From the NCBI GenBank assembly GCA_001600455.1, contig BCKC01000001.1:3622441-3686440 (forward strand): a stretch of 64,000 nucleotides of DNA, in the 5' to 3' direction. This document shows, piece after piece, positions 55,641 through 64,000 of this stretch. The position numbers were made by a program, and so were the translations under genes. Within the stretch, counting starts at the first letter, position 1. Each line of letters starts with the position of its first letter. Origin of the DNA: Endocalyx cinctus. Taxonomy: Eukaryota > Ascomycota > Sordariomycetes > Amphisphaeriales > Apiosporaceae. The notes beneath the pieces are model-generated. The model had not been told where the DNA came from. It did no database searches and saw only the letters and a list, made by a program, of their open reading frames with translations.

Positions 55641-58600
55641 TAATGGATACTATGAATACAAATGACCACCTATACTAGGTCCACGGGTACCTTTAGAAGC
55701 CATTATTGGCAAGATTAGTGGCAGTAGGATCCTGTAAATATGAACTCGGGGTTTGACGAGAAGTCCTCCGAAGAGAAGAGATATTTTCGGACGATTATAT
55801 GTACAAAGTATACATATACGTCCACTATAAGTACTTAAGTACTTAATACATTCACTCACCGGCAAATACAAGGTAGCATAAGGTAACGATGCATACCAGA
55901 TGTACATTAGCAAACGCTGCAAGGGTAACAGGAGTAGGTGGAAATAAAAAAAGAAAAGACTGCAACCCTTCCCATGATCGACCTTTAGCGGTGTGGGGAA
56001 TGCAGCCATCTCGCCCACTCCCTGGTCATAGGGGCCAGAGGGGAACGTTCCCGTTTATCCTGTATGGAGCATAATTATGTATTGACTTTATGTAGACACC
56101 ACCTATAGAAGTAAAATATTCCCAAATATACATTTTGAAAATCATAATGATAATAATAATAATTAGTATATAAAAGAAAGAAAAAGCATATTGTCGTCAT
56201 CTCATTTCTGTCAGGGGTAATAAGACCTACAGCGATGATGTGTCTGGCTTAAAAAAAAAAAAATTAAACCCGATCGTCCCTTTGTTTTGGACTTTTCTAG
56301 AAGTTAAGCTTCCTGTACGTAGGCGATACATATACCTGCAGAATCTCAGTGACTGAGTACTGTTTCGTTACACTTCTATCTGGATCTACCCAGAGTACGG
56401 CCGTATATGAAAAGTCCCATTCCTACTCAGCTTCAGCTCATCAAAATTAGTAGACGGGTTTACTTCTTGCCCGATTGTATATTCGTTTTTTTTTTTTTTT
56501 TCATGGGGGAAAAAAAGAAAGCTGAACATGTATTTTGAGAATCATATGATGCATTTTGATGTATGCGACCACGTTTTTTATGGAATTGCGATGTTAAAGC
56601 ATCAAAGAAAAGGGGGCCAAAGTCCGTTGTGGTCGACTCCCCAAAGGATCGCGCGTATGCAAAGTTTATGATGGTTACCTACGGTTACATAGACAACTTT
56701 TTTTTCTTTCTTTCTTTTTCTTTTCTCTCTTTTTTTTTTCCAAATACTTGTGGTAACACTCGAACCCCTGTGGGAAACCTTCGTAGTCGAGTTTCCGGGA
56801 ACCTGGGACAAAACTTAGATAGATGGCTTTACGGGGCACGCAAGTTTTACGAAATCTGGTCTATAGTCGTGTTATACAGTCGCGTACTTTTTTAATGACC
56901 TGCAGACTACTTTCCTGACGGCGTGCTCTACTGACCGCCTGCGCCCTGACGCGGGGGGCACAATTTTTATGTGAAGAAGAAACCATAACAATAATATAGT
57001 AAAGCGCAAGACCAGGGGTTAGTTATGTAGTATACCCAGAATGCCCATGTCGCAGATCCCCGATAAATATCCTTGTGAGCCATTCCAATCTGCTGGAACC
57101 TTTCACCTTCGCCAAACGAGTTTATTTGACGAGTACGAAAGTCGTGCATCGTAGAGAGTACCAGATCGATCTCCCTGCCCCCCAATAAAAGTTGAAAAAA
57201 AGAAAAGAAAACAGAAAACAGAAAACAGAAAAGTACCGTTATTGCCTTTCTGTGTCACTACTATTACCGAGTTTATTAATTTTATTCTCCCTTGCTTAAC
57301 AAGCCGCTTCAATGGATAGGATTGGATAGGATAGTATCAGAAGGCGCGCCCAGAGAGAGGGGGGTGGGTGTTGTGTGTGAAAGGACGGTAACCGACCATT
57401 TCAAAGTTCTGATAACTCTACCGGTTAACAATAAAGTAACTCACAAATACTTGTACGTAAAGTAATAAGTAGTTTCGATGTATAAATTCGTCATAATATC
57501 ATGATAATAATCCATAATCATACCACTATACTATGAAGAATGCCTTTAGCGAGCCACATTCGCTTAACTTGATTTCACGTGCGGTGGACCGATGCAGCCA
57601 CATCGACGACAAACCCCTCTCGGCTCAACCCGAGAATAGATCAATTTGGCTGTGGCAGGGTTTCAGAGGTTAATCTGTCCCGGATCAGGGGTACCCCAAA
57701 GCTTCCCTCGGGGTATCCTTTCTCGGTAGTCATGATCTTTCTGTTTTTTTTTTTTTTTGGTCCATTATCGCTCATCACGTCAACGAACAATGCCTGGCTC
57801 CCTGGTATCTAACGTTCGTTATAAACGCTATTACTTCAACAATTTCGCGAGGCTGAGGCTTTGAGGAGTTTATATGTATGATTCCATTGCCCCCAACCCG
57901 ATTAGAGATCTATAAGCTATGATCTTAACCTCTGAGTTTTCATCTTGTATAAAATTAGTATGATCAAATTGATTTGTTGTGTCCAAAAGTACACACCTGC
58001 TAGATTTTAACCTCAACGTGGGCTTGGCCCAGAACAGAAACGGCAAACGAGGGGAGCACTTCTATGTTACCCTCGAGATCATGCACGCAAATACTTCCTC
58101 TCATCCAAAATATCACACTCGCCCTCCCGGGAAGAAGGGACAAAAAAAAAGAAAAACGGACTCTGACCCGGCGCCTGGAAGCATGCAGCATCACACCATA
58201 TGCTGTACGAAGGTTACAGCAATAATTTAACTAGCAATCAAAATTTAGCTGGGAAAGATCATGGCCTCCAATTGGCTAACATGATCAGGAAGCAACCTGG
58301 GTAAAAAAGAAAATCCCAAAATTACCGTCCCCAAAGAGATATTCTAACCAGGAGAGTCGGAAAATGTCTTAATCTCTTCTTTTTTGGCTGCACGCAAAAT
58401 CTGCGTCTCCCTGTCATCCGGGTCCGCCGCACTGGGACCAGCTCCTGTGATACACACCCAAAATATTCCCCTGATGAATTCATAGCCATCTAACAGGACT
58501 CTCCCATTCCTGATGGTTGAAATTTAGCGAGTTTTAATTAGTGTAAGTGAGTTGTTTCGCTCTCCCGCATTGGCTTTTGGTCCGTATTTCTGGGACTGAA

Positions 58601-61600
58601 CTCGCATGCTTTTAGTCTGAACGTAGAAAAACATCATTCAATTGAGTTTAATTTACAGCCTTGCTAATCTTACAGGAGAGTCGAGTTATCCACTGGAGGA
58701 AAAAAAATACACTTTAACCACAATACGAAATAAACGCAGGAATGGTGCAGTTGCAGGGGATCATAGCCATGGAAAAATATATCTCATTACCAAGAAATTG
58801 TCAATGATAAAGATCTTACGATTTTTTTGTGCACTTTTGATCATAACCATCACTATCATCACCATATTCGTCGCCTTTGGCCGTACCGTCACCGGTCGGG
58901 TAACTCCAAACAGTGAGCGGTTCCACGTGGCTGCTGTATGGTGAATGAAAAATTACAAATTTCGGATTTCCCGACTCCATACGGACCACGCGCTTAATGA
59001 GATTCTGCAGATGGGAGGGGGGGAGGGGGTTGTTTCTGGGAATTATCGCCGGTAGAGTATTATCCGATACGTGAAGTAGGAAACTGAAGGGGCGTCACGT
59101 CGTACAACCGCCCCCGTTTCTGCATTTCTTCAACGGAATCCTACCCTATCACATATGTATATAAAAACATGTTTTCAGCGTAATAAGCGAAACGAATCAT
59201 TTGATCCAACATGGACTTCATGTCACGGGACGACGATCTCCACCCTCTTTCGTTGGCTATCCTGTCTTGCCATGCTTTTTGTTTTTTAATTCAGACTCTG
59301 GAGGCGGGGTCAAGAATGGTCCCGTATTATATATAAACTGCCCTTGCCCTTCTCATCTCATCTACGGATGTATGTAAGACAAACGCGAGCAGCAGCCACC
59401 CGTATACTAGGTACCTCATCTCGGTGTGTTCCTCGATCCTGCAGCGACGCGTGTGGCCCGACCACCTCAACTTTCTCAAGTTTACGTACGTAAAATAAAC
59501 TCAAATGCGCTCGTATTACTATAGATTCGAAGTCTTGAACGGATAATGGATTCCCTTCGTCGAAGAGATTGTGGAATAATCAACCTCTGAATTACCAGAC
59601 TGAAAACATACGAGAAGATAATATACTACGGGATCATATAACAGTCGAAAGATGAGAAGCAATAACAGTCAGGTGCGGCTGAATATCAAGCAATTCTAGA
59701 TAAAACGAAGTATATTATATCTTACTTTCTATTAGCTAATATGTTTATATTTCATTCCTAAATAGGTAATCCGTTACTTTCTTCTAATCTTTCAACAACA
59801 CAGCATCAGTCCGAGCGAGCAAGTCGCCACTAGATGATGCACATATCCGCCTCCAAGGATAAAAAGAAAGTTAGAGGTGTTTATTTATTGATTTTATTTT
59901 ACTGGAAGCTACATCATATCTATACTTTAACCATATAACTTGACATGTACTTTATGATTGTATTGCCTTTGATAAAGGAGCCCCCAATTCTTGGGCGTCG
60001 GAATGACTAGAGACAAGGAGGTATACATGATCCGGTACTCAATTATCTACTCTCAGACGCGGATAGATGCATTGAGGTGAGACGATTACCAGAATCTCGG
60101 GATCAAACAAGCTCATGACGAAAGGTGAACCTACTTGACTTTGCAAGACTATGTCGATACCCGCCAATTACAGGACTCTCTGATTTTGCGTGTATAGGAA
60201 AGTTTATGTAAACCTCTCTGAGATTCGCTCACTCGGATAGAATAAATTGATAAACACACTTTTGATTACCCATAATAAAACATGGGATTTGTTTGGCGCG
60301 GAGGTAACGCCGCCACTTACTTTTTTTTTTTTTTTTTTTTTTACACCCTCGTCAATGACGTGGCTGACAAGAAAAAAAATTGCACCTCAACAGAAATCAA
60401 ATTGCACTATTCGGAAGAGCAAGCGACTTACGCGGTTGTTCAAACCCCCAAGTTAAGTATGTGAGAGATTCCGACAGTCGAGAAAAGCTAGGTCACATCG
60501 GAATGTCTCAGCTTCCCGCAAAGCAGATGCACGTGGGATATGTGCTCATATTTGCCGTTGATTTGACATTCCATCTCTTTTTTGTTTTGTTGGAATTTTA
60601 CTGCTGATATATCGCCTCTTTTTCCGGGGGTCTTTTTCTTTTGGGTCAGCAACATTTACCGAATCACAGTGTCACACCCTCCATCAGCCATCAGCTGTCC
60701 TGCGAACTTGCGTTGCTTACCGGAGAGGTTTTTTTTTTTTTTTTGCCCTTCTTGAATGATAATCCTCCGTCCCGTTTCCCCCATCGATAAAGCTGCAAGA
60801 TTCTTATCCGGGATGTTTCGTAATTCATGCATGTACCCGTTCCCCTAGAAGGTCAACTTGCATAGGAAATCAATCACCATATTTAGGCTTGATCGAGCAC
60901 TTTCGATCTCTGTCGGGTGACCAAATCTAACTGCGGGAGATCTAGAAAAAATGTTTATCCGTGTCTAAACTGTGATTAAACATTCTTCTCTCACGCACAC
61001 ACACACTCTCTCTCTTAGACAGCTGATAGACAGGATTCCCTCGGTTTCTTCTCGAACTGCTTTCAATCTTGAAAGTCGAGCCGAGAACAGTATGAACTAC
61101 ACCGTGATATAATCGTAATTCGTTTGAGACGCCACCTTAGAATGATTACTGATCTTATTTCTATCTCGGACACATTTCAAGCCACAGGGTAAACCCTGGG
61201 AAAATGCCCGAATCAAACGCGTCTTCTCCCCTCCTTTAAGTTCTAGCCGGGGCTTTTGATGGATACACCGCAATATCATTACACCCTCAATGACGGGTAA
61301 TATTCGAGAACGGATGCAATAATCGCGAAAATAGATCATGACGGACCGAATCGTATTAGTCTCTCTGCCTCTCTCCGGGGGTATGCAAATTTTGATACTT
61401 TAGATTACTAGAGAGCGGTGCAAACCAGTTAACAGCAACTGCAACCGAGCGTTCTTATAGATATGATGTCCGTAGCAGGCACTCATCTCCGAATATCAAC
61501 GTACTATTGATGACATCTAATTATAATTACCACAAGTATCAATCACGCTCGTTTTTGTTTTTCGTTCTTACGTTGTATTGTACGTTTGAGGCTTCTGGTA

Positions 61601-64000
61601 ATCGTAGTCCGAGTTAGCAAATTTTGATCCGCGCAAAACATTCATCTACAGTCAAAATGTTTAAAAAAAAAGACGGAGAGAGAAGGATCGTCGGTGTAGT
61701 CCAAGAGAAGGTCGTTTCACTACAAGCTCGATTCTAGTTCTTTGAATAAGATGGCTGTAGAACATATCTTTCAACCAATAAAGAACGCTTGCAATATTAT
61801 TACTTAGACTAGGATTTCAATCTGGACTCTCACCGTAATTTTCATGTATTAGGAGCCACATATTCTTACAGATGAGAAGGGAAGACCCCCGAGGGAATAT
61901 ATTCCATAGATCCAATAGATATCATTGACGGAGTCACTTGAGGCCTTCCTATTTTATGAATATCACTATTTCTTCTATGATAGAATTATCCGGCTAACAG
62001 TATTCTCGCCCATTGTTTATTCTCAAGCTACTCCAGACTAGAATCTACAAATCTATTCTAACTCCCATTTGATGTCTTGAAGTTTCATTAATCCATGAAC
62101 TCCATTTAGTGATCGAGTGTATCCAACCGTTCTTGAAGAGCAAGACATATTTTGGAGCTGTTTCAGATGATGCAGTAGCAAGTAGAGTCTCACAGTACAA
62201 CCAGGCTACGGTACCATGGTCGTTATGGTTGACCTATGACGCGTTGCTTAGAGCTCGAAAGATAAAAGTATATGATAATGATAGCACCTTAACAGCTTGA
62301 CGCACAGTGATATAGCAGTTGATACTAAAACTTAATATATAGGGAGGAGTATTCAGGATGAGTAATGATAGTCAACGGGATTTATTCTCTCCATTTCAAA
62401 TGCCTAACCGAGCAGCATCTTGGAGAAGTAAGACAATGTGCTAATAAATCTAGAATTATACTACAGCTTTCTGTCGAACCTGACCAAAGCGGTGGTTACC
62501 TTCAGATAATTTGCATCCACTATAACCTGAAACGTATTTAACTTTTTTTGCTCCAAAACGTCCTTTTTTAACAACAGCTATTTCAACAGCATGAACAGGC
62601 TGTCTTTGTTTGCCAGAACATATGAGATATATAAACCGCGAGATGCCACGTTTCTCTGGATAATATTGTCCAAGAATATTCTAGAAGACTATAATTTCTA
62701 CCTACCCATAGTTACATGAGCATGGTTGATCACTAACCTGACCGAATTCTCATTATTCTCAATGATTTTGAATAAAGACACAAACTATGTAGCCTTATAT
62801 TATATATATACATTAAAATTTGTCCCTAATGAACGTAAACCCCAATTTAGATGCGATACTGAGACGAGAGAAGAAAGCACCTTATATAATATCTATTAAT
62901 ATTTTCTATCAGTGTTACTGTTTTAGTAACTTGATACCACACCGACGATTCTTTGAACGTAGTTTTGTAGCAAGCCAGCACGTCTTTTTGCCATCATTAT
63001 AGAACATAGGAATATAAAAGTCAACAGCGAAGTATTCTATTCTATTCTAATTGAAACGACAGGCCAGGGAAAACTAGGCTCCGAGCAGTCACTGGCGTTG
63101 TACTCGGTCTTCTCTCAATTGTCATTGTATTTAATAGAAAAAGTAACTTTGGTGAAAGATTGTATATTAATTTTCATGATAATTAACCATCACGCAGTTG
63201 CCACAAATACCTTCGCCTCTGCTGTTACTATACTCTTAAGTCTAATTAGGCTTTTATAACCAGTGAACATTCTCTACTTCATCTTGATTATATTTGTAAG
63301 TACTATGCTTCCTAATACCAAAAGCACATTACAGACTTATTTACGGAGAAGTTGCGAACGAATCGGTGGCATTGCTCAACAGATGATAATATTGGATGGG
63401 TGGAAAAGGGGGGGTACCCTATTATTCGGGGGGTAACTCAAATTTCATTTCGTATCAAAGCAGCGAGCATGTAGATTATACGTCGCTGTTCGGCTACGTG
63501 TACGAAGTATAAGCTTTCTCTTATGCTGATAGTACAGGGGGTTATACCTGCAGTCAGACGTAATTACAGAAATACTTGAAGAAAGTTGGTATACGCGTCA
63601 CTGGTGTCCGTAGTTGGGTGGGTGATACGTTCATCATGGCTGACCAAAATAAAGTAATTTTCAACAGAAGAAATTGAATACGCACAATAACGAGGTTTTA
63701 TAACTGTGTACTCTAATGTAACCCCTTTTTCGATCGTAGTGAAAATTTCAGACGATACGATGAGACATACAGGGAGTATTCTTATAACACCTCTAACCGA
63801 AGCTTCCCCCCGTAATTTTTCACTACTGTAAGTCAGGCACGACGTCATGCTACCAGCTTTCGTGCCTCTAATACCGTAGCTACGTAGAAAAGTACAGAAA
63901 AAGATAAGGTCGTTACCAATGCCAAAAGTTTGGGACTGAAGCAGCCGTTGAGATATAATGATAGTTAGTTGCCCAAGAAATAGAATCCAGTGCTAAGACT

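Larger units (their letters stand above)
54113..64000. other. Long gene-free region to the window end
   Basis: Apart from the repeats listed, I find no coding gene across almost 10 kb. All frames are under about 125 codons, most open with non-ATG codons, none has a recognisable domain, and the GC-rich islands that mark every gene elsewhere are absent. Homopolymer runs occur at 56486-56501, 57745-57758, 60321-60342 and 60729-60744 (all T). A 7-bp GAAAACA-type repeat lies at 57205-57232. Non-coding transcripts or regulatory DNA of Medusa are possible but not shown. Confidence 0.55.

Overview
The window looks like nuclear DNA of a filamentous ascomycete (Pezizomycotina, probably a sordariomycete-type mould). 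The evidence is GT..AG introns of about 50-200 nt with GTAAGT/GTGAGT-type donors, GC-rich coding islands in an AT-rich, microsatellite-rich background, and fungus-restricted families: HET domain, Fungal_trans_2, GT69 CAP59-like mannosyltransferase, Cps1-like GT2 and Medusa. I support 15 protein genes, 13 of them on the minus strand. Ten contain introns; I rebuilt the exon joins by hand and every one keeps frame. No rRNA, convincing tRNA, transposon or CRISPR array was seen.

Layout: 1-3.3 kb is gene-free. A HET-domain gene lies at 3.3-5.4 kb. From 6.5 to 20.8 kb seven minus-strand genes follow in tandem: SDR, SAM methyltransferase, second SDR, cytochrome P450, beta-carbonic anhydrase, a Fungal_trans_2 regulator-like protein and an alpha/beta hydrolase. 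This resembles a tailoring or detoxification cluster without a PKS, NRPS or terpene synthase. A secreted aspartic protease (plus) converges on a secreted, unusual GH3 glycosidase (minus) at 23.9-28.7 kb.

From 30.8 to 46.1 kb there is a more housekeeping and cell-surface set: GT69 mannosyltransferase, an Emw1/TTC27 TPR protein, a 1470-residue GYF-domain protein, and a divergently transcribed Cps1-like GT2 synthase. At 49.4-51.8 kb sits a Medusa (MedA/acon-3-type) developmental regulator whose first exon codes for only 15 residues. From there to 64 kb I find no gene; the part just upstream of Medusa is rich in simple repeats.

Points that stand out: the backbone-less tailoring cluster, changed motif residues in the GH3 and GT2 enzymes, a 10-bp palindrome TACCTAGGTA present six times and only in spacers, and long poly(T) runs on the sense strand of several introns. 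All family assignments come from reading motifs by eye; no database search was run.
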